From NCBI GenBank assembly GCA_942486035.1, contig CALNXK010000006.1, positions 4,294,001 through 4,358,000 on the forward strand: DNA of 64,000 nucleotides, in the 5' to 3' direction. The translations under genes were made by a program, and so were the position numbers. The notes under the pieces were generated by a model. The model was not told the origin of the DNA, did no database searches, and saw only the letters and a list, made by a program, of their open reading frames with translations. This document shows positions 1 to 10,822 of this stretch, in pieces. Positions within the stretch are counted from its first letter, which is position 1, and every line of letters starts with the position of its first letter. The DNA comes from Porites lobata (Eukaryota > Cnidaria > Anthozoa > Scleractinia > Poritidae).

Positions 1-493
1 CTGTCTGAATGACTCGTGCAGAAATCCAAGAAAGAGTACTTCAGAAAGTTAAAACCAAAAGAATTTGTCTTTTCCATTTGGTGCAAGTTCCGGATTCACC
101 TAGAAGCCAGGAAATCGGTTAGTATTTATGGATCCGAGCTTGCACCTGTACAGTTTATGTATTTCTGTTCAGTGATGTAAAATATTATCTGAGAAGTTTA
201 ATGAAATACTCTAATAGTCCATGTTTTAAAAGCAAGCCGATTAGAGGTAAAGGATATTTTTTATTTTTGAAAATACGTCAGAACATCAAAACACGTCATT
301 AAGCAACTTTATTACGTTTGATTGGCTAATAAAATGAAGGTTATTATTATATGGCTGAGTCTATTTTCGCTATTCGATTGGTCAATTTGCGGTCCGTAAC
401 TTGCTATACGGACCAAAATTTTTAAAGAAAATGCTCATTTCGGAGGTCTAAATCTCTTTACCTGGGAAAAAATGTGTAAATAAAGTTATAAGA

Positions 494-1332
494 CGCCTGT
501 CAACCTTGAGGACTTGGGTGTTGACTTTGGCCCTCAACATTTTAAACTGTGTTTATTTGTGAACGAAGGCGATAAAGAAACTAACTCGTAATCTTATCGA
601 AGAGGATTCTAGTCAGTGTTTGAATATTTTATTGTAGTACACAGTTAAGAAGACGAAAATCGACTGGCAGAGATTCGAGACGTTTTGCCTAAGAGAAAAT
701 GAGTAATTCCTTCAACAAATATGATAACAAACATACCTGCACCCGATCATCTTGACAAGCTTCTTTGCCATTTGCAGTGTTTTTTCAAAGACCAACGAAA
801 GAAAGATAGAAGCCAGTTCGAGCCAGACACAATAATATCCAGTTTTCAAAAGACTCCAGCGTTACATTAACGAGTGAATACTTACAGTGCTCTTCGTTTC
901 CACCGAATAAACTTTGAAATATGTATGTAAACCCTGAGGACTGGGATGTTGACTTTGCCTTTCCAAATTTTAACCTGGCTTTGTTTTAATGAGAACAAAG
1001 CTGTTGTAGAAACTGAAACGTAACCTTACCGAGGAAGAGAATTCTAGTCAGTGTTTGAACATTTCAACGCAGATCACAATTGAAGACGAGAATGGACTGG
1101 CAGAAAGCGAGGTTTTCCCAAAAACAATTAACGAGCGAATCTTTTGACAATGACAACAAACTTACCTTGAAAAGCATCTTTGCCTTTTGCAGTGTTTTTT
1201 CACAAGGACAAACGGCGGAAAGATGAAAACGACTTCGAGAAAGACACAGTGCCCGTTTCCAAAATACTCCAGCTTTACACTAAGAGCTAAAACTTACAGT
1301 GCTCTTAGTTTTGACCGAATAAACTTTTTTAA
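494..1332. repeat. Two diverged ~420 bp tandem repeat units
   Basis: Unit 1 (about 494-920) and unit 2 (about 921-1332) align along their length. Shared landmarks are a GAGGACTTGGGTGTTGACTT-like opening, ATTCTAGTCAGTGTTTGAA, GACTGGCAGA, TTTGCAGTGTTTTTTCA, CTTACAGTGCTCTT and a closing CCGAATAAACTTT. They differ by many substitutions and small indels, so the duplication is old relative to the host duplicon. No function is visible. Confidence 0.8.
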
Positions 1333-1515
1333 CTTGGCGAATTTGTTTTTACTTTCTCGGAAAGCCTTTGTTATGTCCTATTGTTTTCGTGCGCCAATGA
1401 AAACTTTCTTTTTGACACCTGTCAAATGACTGTCAAATCGTGCGTCCTGCACTTGTTTCCGGTCCCCCAAACAGGAAGAAGCCATCTAATAAACATTTTA
1501 TTAGCCTCGTTTTTT

Positions 1516-1626
1516 CGGTCCGTACTGTAAATTAGGGATCCTCCTTTTTTTCCATCGATTTATGGCCCAAGCGCGAACCATAAATCGATGGAAAAAAACT
1601 CGGTCCGTAATTTACGGTACGGACCG
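1516..1626. repeat. Nested palindrome (two concentric inverted repeats)
   Basis: The inner stem pairs about 1544-1565 with 1578-1598: TCCATCGATTTATGG and its exact complement plus a T/A run, around a 12 base loop. The outer stem pairs 1516-1534 with 1608-1626, 18 of 19 bases complementary. The right outer arm is itself a small hairpin. This is typical of a transposon end or foldback core. Confidence 0.85.
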
Positions 1627-1768
1627 AAAACTCGGGTAATAAGAGGTATGTCTGGGTCAATGGTTTAGAAAGAAGAGGCTTTCATAGTTCCGCATAGCCG
1701 CCTCCTCGATCATCGACAACAAAACCTGCTGTATTTCAAAACTTTCATGTTTGTTCTCGACCTTTTCC

Positions 1769-3805
1769 ATGGATATAAATACCCTTCTTGGCAATCTTCT
1801 TGATGAAGTATCCTGTTCTGTGTGTATGTGTACATTCACTGATCCAAAGCAGTTGCCTTGTTTGCACAGTTTCTGTCTTCACTGCCTGAATGGAATTCAA
1901 CGAACGAGCGGCGTCCATGGCAAAATTACATGCCCCGAGTGCAGGAGACAGTTTCACATCGCTGGAAGTGGAAAGCCCAGCGAGCTTCCAACCAATTTTC
2001 GCATAAACAGTTTGCTAGATGTCTTGGCAATAAAAGAGTGCAGTATAGCTAACGTAAAATGTGGAAACTGCAACAAACGGAATACCCAGACCTTATATTG
2101 TTTCCAGTGTTGTTCCTTCTGGTGCGACGAATGTGTTTTAGCACATAACATTATACGCACCAATAAAGAACACAGAACGCTGGCACTGAAGGATTTTCAA
2201 GATCAAGACATCGAGGCCGTGTTAAAGAGACCGGCATTTTGTCAAGAAAAACGACATGAAAAAGAAGAGTTGAAGCTCTTTTGTAAGGACTGTAAAGTCG
2301 CCATCTGCAACACTTGTGCTGTAACACTCCATGAAGGTCACGGAAAGATGCTTTTGGAAGAAGCTACAGACGCGCGCAAGACTCAGATCCCCAGATCAAC
2401 TCCATGACTCAATCTTTCATAGAAAACGCACAAGAAAAACAAAAAGAACTCGAGCAATTGAACCAAAAGAGCACGGACATTAAACTGCAAGTTGCCGACT
2501 TTAAAAGCCAAGTGCAGACCAATGTGGATCAAGTTATTGCAATCATCGAAGCGAGGAAACAGGATGTTTTTGAGTGCAGTCGATAATCAAGCGAAAAACT
2601 CTCTGGAATCCCTCTCAAAGAAAAAAGACGAAGTTGAAAATCAAGTGAAATTAATTGAATCGGCAATTGAACAAACTAAAGCCCTTGTCAAACGAAGCTT
2701 TAGTACTGAAATCCTTGGATTCAGTGAAACATTTGATTCAATCCTTCAGGGACAGGGCACCCAAGGAAACCGTGACATTGAATGTATTCCTCGGTTTAGT
2801 TTCACTAAAAGTGAAAAATTGATTAACGTGTTGAACAATGAAGGGATAGGTAATGTAAATATTGTTTTAAGCGAGACTAAAGTGCAACAATCAGGAGCTA
2901 AAGGTAAAGAAAGTAATAAAGTAATTGCTGCGATTAAAGGGGCAAATGTTCATGACAGTCCTCTTGAGACTCAGATACAAACCAGGCGCTTCAGATCTGT
3001 GCTGTCATTTGGACAAAACGGTGAGTCTGTTGGAATGCTTAAGGGGCCCTATGGGGTGGCAGTGAATGATCGTGATGAAATTGCTGTGACTGATTACGGT
3101 AACCACGGTGATGGTACCCACTTAAGATCGTTTGGTAGGTCGGGTAAGAATAATGGTGAGTTCCAGGGCCCTAGAGGGATCGCTTTTGATAGTCTTGGCA
3201 ACATTGTACTGGCAGATAGTAAAAACCACGGGGTGCAAGTCTTTGATAGGAATGGAAACTTTCTTAGTAAGTTTGGTGAACAAGAAAGTCATGATAATCA
3301 GCTTAAATACCCTGAAGGTTTATCAATAAACGGTAACGGTGATATTGTTGTTGCTGATAGAGATAACAAATTAATCAAGAGATTCTCCTCTAGTCGCAAC
3401 TATTTGCGTAAGTTTGGTGGAGCAGGTTCATTGGTCACTCCCAATCACTGTATCCAACACGGTCAATATTTTATCGTCTCAGATGATGGTGATCATTCCA
3501 TTAAAACGTTTGATCTTGAGGGGAAATTTATTTCTAAATTTGGAAAAAAGGGGAACAAGGATGGAGAGTTCAATTGGCCCCTTGGCCTGTCAGTTAACAA
3601 AGAAGGATTGCTAATGGTCTGTGATTCAGAAAATCACACAGTTCAAGTATTTGAACTGAGTGGAAAGTTTGTTACAAAATTTGGAAGTAAAGGCAGCGGG
3701 AGAGGAGAGTTGAAGCATCCATTTTCAACAGCAATTCTTAGTGATGGAAGAATAGTTGTGTGTGATTCCAATTACTCTCGAGTCCAGGTATTTGAGCATA
3801 CATGA
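1769..3805 (+). pseudogene. TRIM-NHL copy T1, RING/B-box/coiled-coil/NHL, frame-disrupted
   Basis: Intronless homologue of T4. The ATG at 1769 starts MDINTLLGNL, as in its paralogues. The RING (C3HC4) and two B-boxes are complete. An 8 bp duplication at about 2389-2396 shifts the frame and a TGA follows at 2405-2407, so translation from the ATG yields about 212 aa ending after B-box 2. An extra G near 2573 brings the total insertion to 9 bp and restores the frame, which then stays open through coiled coil and NHL propeller to the normal stop at 3803-3805. Blade 1 of the propeller has also lost six residues in frame. The family acts as E3 ubiquitin ligases whose NHL propeller binds RNA or protein. 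T1 could still make a RING/B-box-only protein, or the indels could be assembly errors. Confidence 0.85.
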
Positions 3806-3817
3806 AGTAATCTATAA

Positions 3818-3943
3818 CCTGCGAATACAACCGTCTTTCCTCGCTTCTCGTCGTTAGGGACCTTTCGCGGAAAACATCTCTGCCGCAAAACTTCGTAATA
3901 GCAGCGATGAGCGAGGAGAGTCATGATCAGCTGTATTCGCAGA
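3818..3943. mobile_element. Foldback MITE in T1 3' flank
   Basis: The ends are complementary: CCTGCGAATACAACCG on the left and CAGCTGTATTCGCAG on the right, with further pairing through CTCGCT..CGTCG. The same element follows T4 (56403-56525), and a truncated copy follows T3 (25033-25125), so it predates the duplications. Confidence 0.7.
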
Positions 3944-4464
3944 GGGCTACAAATAATCCTACCTTTGAGATTCAGTTCACTATTATATATTCCGATCATT
4001 AATCAGCACCGTTCATGTTTCGGGAGGAAATCCATTTTGTGCGATTATTTTGTTTAGACATTTTGATATGTTGAAATTGGTGTTTTAAGTTCTACTTGCA
4101 AATACATTTTGCCCCATAAATGATATGGATTTCCACTGTCGCGTAAAAGTTGAGTTTTCGCCAGCGCGACCATCCTTACATTGCTTCTATTTTATTTACG
4201 CCGTAAATGCAATACTTGAAAAAAAACTGCAATAGATTGACTAGATCCACAGTTTATTATTATGAAAAAAAAATTCTGTTACATTTTAAGCTCATATTAT
4301 TACTAATTTGCAATTATTTATCTTCAGACTCTGTTCAATATTTAGATACATTTTTGAAAGTGTGTTTTTGAAATGGGTTAATTGTTATCTGTTCAATAGC
4401 GAGGACAGACTGATTGGTTCACAATTTTTTAACAACAAGGCTTATTTTTACTTAGCTTTACTTA
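3944..4464. other. Noncoding spacer between duplicons
   Basis: AT-rich sequence. The part from about 4015 matches the 3' flank of T4 (from about 56608), including GTGCGATTATTTTG and GACATTTTGATATG. It is therefore the old 3' flank of the TRIM unit. No open frame or RNA gene is seen. Confidence 0.6.
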
Positions 4465-4777
4465 GTCAGTTTGAGTAGGCTAGCTTAATTTGCCTACTCT
4501 GGATCTCGATCTGATAGTAAGCTTAGGCTATCTGTGGCTTTATAAATATTTCAAAAAGTTTATGCTTTGTAAACAGATTATCAGTTCTCAGAAATAATGA
4601 TTATTTTTGGATTCTTCATGTCGTCAAAACTTAAAACATGTCAAGACACTATTTGATCGATGGCCAAAACAAAGTTTAGTCTGCGCCAAAAGACAAGACC
4701 TCTTTGGCCGTTTCTGAGAACACCAACCGACTGCACCTCGGAGTATTTCCAGACTTAATTTGTGTCCCACTTTTTCC

Positions 4778-4858
4778 ATGGATTTAAAGACCTTGCTGGA
4801 CAACCTTTATGATGAAGTATCCTGTTCTGTGTGCATGTTCCCATTCTGGAGTATGTAA
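4778..4858 (+). pseudogene. Truncated TRIM-NHL 5' stub (RING start only)
   Basis: ATG followed by 25 codons. The first 20 match the N-terminus of T4 (MDLKTLLDNLYDEVSCSVCM), then the homology breaks and a TAA follows at 4856-4858. Only the first two RING cysteines are present, so no zinc site can form. The same stub with the same breakpoint is at 53644-53727, so truncation predates duplication of the segment. Confidence 0.75.
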
Positions 4859-5168
4859 TTTGAACAGTATCAGGGATGACTTGGCCGAAGGTTGATTAAT
4901 GTATTTCCTCGAGACACAGGGATTAACTAACACACATGCACAATCTTGGACAAAATAGGCGAAAAAATTAATGCGTCCACCCTCCTGTAAAATAAAGGAT
5001 CAGGATTGGGGATATAATGGCGCGTTTTGGCTTTCGCATGGCTTTTTGCTCCTGATCTTTGAGCCAACGGGGACTTGATTTCCCAGTGTCCAAGGATTTT
5101 TAAATCCCGTGTCGGTAACGGTGTTGAGGGTACAAAAATATTCAAACAATTTCAGTAGTCTATGCTTT

Positions 5169-5288
5169 AGCCTGCCTAGCAAACTTTTCCAAATGAATTA
5201 GGGAGAGAGAGCTCCTTCATTCCTCTTTTCTGCTCTCGCTCTGACTTTCATGACGACCTCGCGCGGAAACTATTGCCGCAGGCAGGTT
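5169..5288. mobile_element. Foldback MITE (CCTGC ends)
   Basis: The left end AGCCTGCCTAGCAAACTTTTCC-like sequence is complementary to the right end GGAAACTATTGCCGCAGGCAGG. Copies stand at equivalent places upstream of T4 (54004-54123) and T5 (about 62147-62226, partly deleted). Confidence 0.6.
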
Positions 5289-5300
5289 ATCCATGCTTCA

Positions 5301-5519
5301 AAGAACTGATTTAAAATTCTCGGAAATACAGAATGTTTTTTATTCTTCCGTCAAACCATCAAAACATGTCAAGAAACGCTATTTGATTGGTTAATGATAC
5401 AGAATTAATTAAGTCTGGGTGACAAGACAAAACTTCATTGTTCCTTTTCAAAGCCATTCCCTAAATCGTCAACAATTAGGCCGAAATTTTTGAAAAGTAA
5501 CCTTGTTTCCGACCTTTCC
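5301..5519 (+). promoter_or_regulatory. Conserved upstream block of T2, putative promoter
   Basis: This block is strongly conserved upstream of T4 (54131-54345) and T5 (62227-62440). It contains CATCAAAACATGTCAAGA and an ATTGG (inverted CCAAT) at about 5386-5390, which sits about 130 bases before the ATG in all three copies. No TATA box is evident. A promoter role is inferred from conservation and position only. Confidence 0.4.
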
Positions 5520-7262
5520 ATGGATATAAAGACCTTGCTGGACAATCTTCATGATGAAATATCCTGTTCAGTGTGCAAGTGCGCATTCACTGATCCCAAA
5601 CAGTTGCCTTGTTTGCACAGTTTCTGTCTTCATTGCCTGAACGGAATTCAACGAACGAGCGGCGTCCATGCCAAAATTACATGCCCCGAGTGCAAGAGAC
5701 AGTTTCAAATCCCTGGAAGTGGAAATCCCAGCGAACTTCCCACCAATTTTCGTATTAACAATTTGCTAGAAGTCTTGGCAATAAAAGAATGCAATACAAC
5801 TAACGTGAAATGTGGAAACTGCGACAAGCGGAGCGCCCAGACCTTATATTGCTTCCAGTGTTGTTCTTTCTGGTGCGAGGAATGTATCTTAGGACATAAC
5901 ATGATACGCATCAATAAAGAACACAGAACGCTGGCACTGAAAGATTTTCAAGATCAAGACATCGAGGCCGTGTTAAAGAGACCGGCATTTTGTCAGAAGA
6001 AACGACATGAAAAAGAAGAGTTGAAATTCTTTTGCAAGGACTGTAAAGTCGCCATTTGCAACACTTGTGCTGTAACACTCCATGAAGGTCACGGAAAGAT
6101 GCTTTTGGAAGAAGCTGCAGAAGAGTGCAAGACTCAGATCAAATCCATGACTCAATCTTTAATAGAAAAAGCACAAGAAAAACGGAAAGAACTCGAGCAA
6201 TTGAACCAAAAGAGCGCGGAGATTAAAATGCAAGCAGCCTACTTAAAAAGCCAAGTGCAGACGAATGTAGATCAGGTTATTGCAATCATCGAAGCGTGGA
6301 AACAGGATGTTTTTAATGCAGTCGATTTTCAAGCGAAAAATATCACCGGAATCTCTCTCACAGAAAAAAGACCAAGTTGAAAATCAAGTAAATATTATTG
6401 AATCAGCAATTGAACAAACTTAGTTCTGAAATCCTTGGATTCAGTGAAACATTTGATACAATCTTGCAGGAAGAGGGAACCCAAGGAAACCGTGACATTG
6501 AATGTATTCCTTGGTTTAGTTTCACTAAAAGTGAAAAACTGATTAACGAGTTGAACAGTGAAGGGATATGAAATATGTTTTAACCGAAACTAAAATTCAA
6601 CAATTAGGAGCTAAAGGTAAAGAAAGTAGTAATGTAATTGTCCGCAATAAAAAGGTGCAAATGTTCGTGACAGTCCTCTTGAGACTCAGGTACAAACCAG
6701 GAGTTTCAGATCTGCGCTGTCATTTGGACAAGAAGGTGAGTGTTTTGGAATGCTTGCAGGGCCCTGTGGTGTGGCAGTAAATGATCAGGATGAAATTGCT
6801 GTAACTGAGTGTGGTAACCACAGGGTTTCAGTGTTTAGTAGTGACGGTACACACTTAAGATCGTTTGGTTGGGAGGGTCAGAATAATGGTGCATTCCAGT
6901 TCCCTTCATGGATCGCTTTTGATAGTCTTGGCAATATTGTGGTGCCCCCTGCCCCCCAAAAAAAATATATATATATTGTAGTGGCAGACTGCGATAACCA
7001 CAGGGTGCATGTTTTTGATGGGAATGGTAACTTCGTTAGTAGGTTTAATTGGTGAAAGTGGAAGTCTTCAGTGATCACCAGCTTAGTGACCCTGAAGGTT
7101 TATCAATAAACGGCAAGGATGATATTATTCTTGCTGATAGAGATAACAAATTAATCAAGATATTCTCTTCTAGTGGGGAGTATTTACGTAAATTTGGTGG
7201 AGCAGGTTCTTTGGTCAATCCCTATCACTGTATCTAACACGGTCAATATTTTATAGTCTTAG
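5520..7262 (+). pseudogene. TRIM-NHL copy T2, degenerate
   Basis: Starts with a good ATG (MDIKTLLDNLHDEISC) and an intact RING, two B-boxes and the first part of the coiled coil. A one-base insertion near 6340 shifts the frame into a stop at 6378-6380, giving at most 286 aa. Downstream homology continues in broken form: a deletion of about 23 bp near 6421, losses near 6567, an AT-rich insertion of about 35-39 bp inside blade 2 (about 6943-6980), a frameshift near 7048 and a nonsense change at 7236. Homology then jumps at about 7262 to the 3' flank, so the last blades are deleted. The reading is safe because T3 and T4 provide intact templates. Confidence 0.9.
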
Positions 7263-7810
7263 AGGAAATCAATTTTGTGCGATTATTTTGTTTAGACATT
7301 TTGATATGTCGAAATTGGTTTATTATGTTCTACTTGTAAATATATTTTGTCCATAACTGATATGGATCAGTCCACTGTCCCGTAAAAGTTACGCCGGCGC
7401 CACCTTCCTTACATTGCCTCTATTTTATTTACACGCGTAAATACAATACTTGGAAAGAAAAACTGCAGCATATATTGAATTGACTAAATCCAAACAAAGC
7501 AATTAATTGAGATAATTTTCTCTTACATTGTAATCTCGCATTATTACTAAATAAATTTGCAAATACTTCATATCTAGAAATGTTATACTGTTTAATATTT
7601 ACATACTTTTTTGAAAGCGTGATTTTTGAATGGGTTTTAACCTGTTCAATAGCGAGGACTTATTTCTACCTTTTTTCAGTAGTAACGGACGTACATATTT
7701 CTCAAAAAGCAAAATGCTATTTCCTGTAAATGACTCAAGTGGATTACGTTTTGTCTAAATAAACAACAGGGTAAATGCTTTGTTCCTTGTATTCAATGTC
7801 TCCTAATAGT
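7263..7810. other. Noncoding 3' flank of T2
   Basis: Aligns with 56618-57218 after T4. AT-rich, no open frame of note. It includes AATAAA-like sequence in both copies, but too far from the stop to call a polyadenylation site. Confidence 0.5.
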
Positions 7811-7970
7811 CAAAGACGGATTTAGTGGGGGGTGGGGGGGGGGGGACGAGGAAGCCGCAACTACTCCTTTTTTCTTTGAAATTTTGTATCATTTTTTTAT
7901 AGAATTCTCAGTTTATATAGCTGGCAAGTGTCCCGGCCACTCCTTTCTGAATTTTTTGGATTCGCCCCTG
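7811..7970. mobile_element. hAT-like MITE
   Basis: The right end GGATTCGCCCCTG and left end CAAAGACGGATTTAG are degenerate complements of the CAGGGGCGGATC-type terminus seen intact at 45320. Flanking CTAAT repeats may be an eroded target duplication. The orthologous copy is at 57219-57371. Confidence 0.55.
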
Positions 7971-8087
7971 CTAATGTATGCAATAACCTGCGCAGGAAAG
8001 TCGACAAGGCCACTTAACAGCTAGTCTTGCTTCTTGTGTCACTTGAGAAAAAGTAAAAAAAATTAGCAGTGCCGTTGGAAATTGGTG

Positions 8088-8812
8088 AAGGCCACCTCTC
8101 CCAATTTGTCTCATTTACTGCCGGCCACCCAAGCACAGGGCACAAGTCTTTGGTTGGAATGGTAATTTTCTTTATAGTAAGTTTGGTGAAAGAGGTGATG
8201 ACCAGCTTCGTGAACCTGAAGGTTCGTGATGAAGGTGAAATTAATCAAGATATTCTCGCATAGAGAGGAGTGTTTATGCAAATTTGGTGGAACAGGTACT
8301 CATGTTTGCCAATCCCTATCACTGTATCCTACAAAGTCAATATCTTATACAGTTGAAACTCTCTTCAACAGCCACCTTGGGGGCAGAAAAAAGTGGCCAT
8401 TGTAGAGGCTGAAACAACAGCAAATGTCAGTAGACAGTCCGCCTAAAAAAAAATGGCCGTTGTAGAGAGGTGGCCGTTATTGGCGCTTCGAGTGTAGTCT
8501 AAAACTGTGGTTATCATCTCAGTAAAATGTTTGATCCTCAGGGAAACTTTTGTAAATTTGGAAAACGGGACCAAGGAAGCAGAATTCAACTATCCTCGTT
8601 CCCTATCAGTTAGAAAAGCAGGACTGAGTGTTATGGTCCGTGATTCCACTAACCACAGAACTCAGGTCTTTGAACTGTGTGGAAAGTTTGTTACAAAGTT
8701 TGGAAGTAAGGGTAGTGAGAGAGGACAGTTTATGTTTCCAAGTTCAACAGCAAATCCCACTGATGCAGAGGGATATAGTGACACGCATAACTCCGCAGTC
8801 ACCTTAATATAA
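8088..8812 (+). pseudogene. Diverged NHL-repeat relic interrupted by a MITE
   Basis: Pieces of NHL blades are readable. Before the MITE there is homology to the stretch around SKFGE..LREPEG and the AGTGATTAATCAAGATATTC region; after it come VRDSTNHRTQVFELCGKFVT and KFGSKGSERGQF, matching blades 5-6 of T4. Frames are broken several times. It derives from a more diverged TRIM-NHL gene than T1-T5. The counterpart is at 57478-58616. Confidence 0.75.
8350..8495. mobile_element. Tc1/mariner-like MITE inside NHL relic
   Basis: Flanked by TA on both sides (8348-8349, 8496-8497). The ends CAGTTGAAACTC and CGCTTCGAGTG are eroded complements. The internal TGGCCGTTGTAGAGAGGTGG motifs recur inverted. Related copies are at 46422-46598 and 58164-58323. 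The family is named from the TA target and end sequence only. Confidence 0.6.
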
Positions 8813-9425
8813 TAACAACTGGTAAATCCATGTTGGAAATTATAGTGTTCAATTTGTAAATACGATTTTTTCAGCGTGATTTTTGAATGCGTGCTAACCT
8901 GTTCAATAGCCTGAGGCTCACATTTCTCTACCAAAAAAGGTCCAACCTCTTTTAATTTTCCTTTATTTACCATTTTTAACAGAAAAATGACCTTTTTCGT
9001 TTATTTTTTGTTGACAAATGGTATCCCTTTCACATACTAGTTTAGAACGCTGCTTTCCTTTTAGTTGCTATGAATGCAACGTCTTATAAATATGGCACAG
9101 CCCGTGTTAGCCCTTTTGGGTCCTTTCACAGACCGCAATGACAGTTATTCCAACCTTTTCATGTACTTCAACCAGTAAAGCCTTAATGTCTGAGTTGCCT
9201 GAAGCCTGAAAAAGCCTCCCCGTATAGGCCATCATAAGGAGTACCCCCCTCCCCCTCTCTTCCAGTTTTACGATTAAATTTTCCTTTAATTTTCTCAAAA
9301 CAAAAATTACCAGGCAATACCTTCAGTGAATTACTTTTTGTCGTATAATAAGCAATTTTCTATGAAGGAAATGAAAGCGAGACTCGAGGGAAAAGCAAGA
9401 TTTCGATGCCCTTGCTTCTCGCTTC

Positions 9426-9519
9426 TAGCCTGCGAACACAGAAGTATTGCTTCTCTCCATCCGGGTGGAGAGAAGCGTCGACCGCAAATTTGTCATCTTT
9501 TGTTCGCGTTCGCAGGCTA
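9426..9519. mobile_element. Short foldback MITE
   Basis: The ends TAGCCTGCGAACAC and TTCGCGTTCGCAGGCTA are complementary. It includes an internal perfect hairpin GCTTCTCTCCA/TGGAGAGAAGC. The duplicate is at 59282-59375. Confidence 0.7.
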
Positions 9520-10822
9520 TCTCGCCTCACGTTCCAACGCCATGATAAACTAAAGAGGGAAAGCAGTTTACTTGGATGCTAAGTAGGCTTCACATGCGAG
9601 TTTGATTTGGAGGTAAATAGGGGCCATGGGGCACGTGAAGCTCTCTCTCTCCAATCCTCTTCAACTCACTTTTCTCACCGTCTCTTTGCCCTAGCCCCTC
9701 AGAGAACCTGCTCACAGACTATCAACTTATTTCTGGCTCTCGACGTTTAAGAAAAGTAGGGAGCAAACGGAATACAAAAACACTTGGAATGTGGGTTTTG
9801 AAGGTGATCACGCGGTTTAAAGGCAATCACGTAGATGACTGCTAGTCACGAAACTTTAACTTGATTTTAACTGTTAATGGTCACGCCCTGAAAATAAGTG
9901 TTCGAGAGACTTGCCGAGTTACCTTCGGTTTGTAATCAGACCACAGCTGAAGGCGAAAGGAACAGGTATAAAAAATATTATCTCAAGATATAACCATTTT
10001 CAACAGCTAGGGTAGTTTTAGTAGCAATATCAGTAAAAATGCTTTTCGATGAGCCACTTAAAACTGAAATGATCAAACTTTAGATGCGATGTCCCTTATT
10101 TTAGCTGTTTAGTTTTATTTCACTCATTCAGTTTGCCCTTTTTTCTAATTCCTTTTGTTTCAGAATTTCTTTCACCAGCTGTAGTCGTTTCAATAAACCG
10201 AGCATAACTTACCTGAGTAACTCGGCAAGTCTCTCGAACTTAACACTCATTTTTCAGATGGTTTCCACCACCAAGTTGAGAGGAGAAAATATTGACGATC
10301 TATCGATGAGCCACTCAAACCTGAAATGACCAAACTTGAGATAAGTTATACCTTCTGTTCATTTTCGTTTCATTCCTTGTAACACCTCACCGCACTATAC
10401 AGTATTGTTACAGTTGTAATATTATACACCAGAAAGGTGATTATGTGGAACTGTACTACAGCTATTTATAATCGACAGTTAATCAGGTCAGTATCTCTAA
10501 TATCCTTTACAGAAAGTGGAGTCTGAAGCTAGAGACTACAGTTCGTGTCGCGATTTTTAAGTCGGGTCACGGTCGTCTTTGCTTTTCACCGAAAAACTGG
10601 TGAGCGATCATTTTCAATTCTTCGATTTTCTCCTCAGGCAATACAAGCTGTTTTTAACTGATATATTCGCAAGTGGCAAGTTATTCTGCAAACGAATAGA
10701 GAAAATATACAACTACACCACACTGAGGCTTTTGTCGAGTTGAGAAAAACATTTCTCCAATCATTTAAGAAGAAATCCACATTCAAACTGTAAATGCTGT
10801 GCTGCAATCGGTGACAAAATTG
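9520..10822. repeat. Noncoding tail of duplicon, conserved in partner
   Basis: Highly similar to 59376-60682 over its full length. It contains two AACTCGGCAAGTCTCTCGAA-type motifs in inverted orientation (about 9902-9922 and 10219-10240) and repeated GATGAGCCAC..AACCTGAAATGA blocks (about 10049 and 10302). No coding frame is conserved between copies, so it is treated as noncoding. Confidence 0.6.

Larger units (their letters stand above)
333..1636. mobile_element. 1.3 kb insertion upstream of T1, non-autonomous element
   Basis: The partner duplicon at 22840-22870 lacks this block, so it is an insertion. It is flanked by the direct repeat TAATAA (327-332 and 1637-1642), a possible target-site duplication. 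Short palindromes built on GGTCCGTA/TACGGACC lie near both ends (about 392-415 and 1602-1626). It encodes no recognisable protein. Most of the interior is a two-copy tandem repeat. It separates a conserved upstream block containing ATTGG (about 323) from the T1 start. The family is not recognised. Confidence 0.65.
1..3990. repeat. Segmental duplicon carrying TRIM-NHL copy T1
   Basis: The whole segment matches 22543-25125 base by base with scattered differences, from the first bases of the window through the T1 gene and a short foldback element after its stop. The left boundary may lie outside the window. The main difference is a 1.3 kb insertion at 333-1636 that the partner lacks. Positions 1-332 hold no coding sequence that I can support. 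Confidence 0.8.
4465..10822. repeat. Segmental duplicon carrying TRIM-NHL copy T2
   Basis: Matches 53325-60682 collinearly: a RING stub, a foldback MITE, a conserved upstream block, a full TRIM-NHL, a hAT-like MITE, an NHL relic with a mariner-like MITE, a second foldback MITE and about 1.3 kb of noncoding tail. The partner carries extra sequence (a MITE at 57666-58021 and the T4 C-terminal blades) and a short 53 bp block near 58740. Confidence 0.85.
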
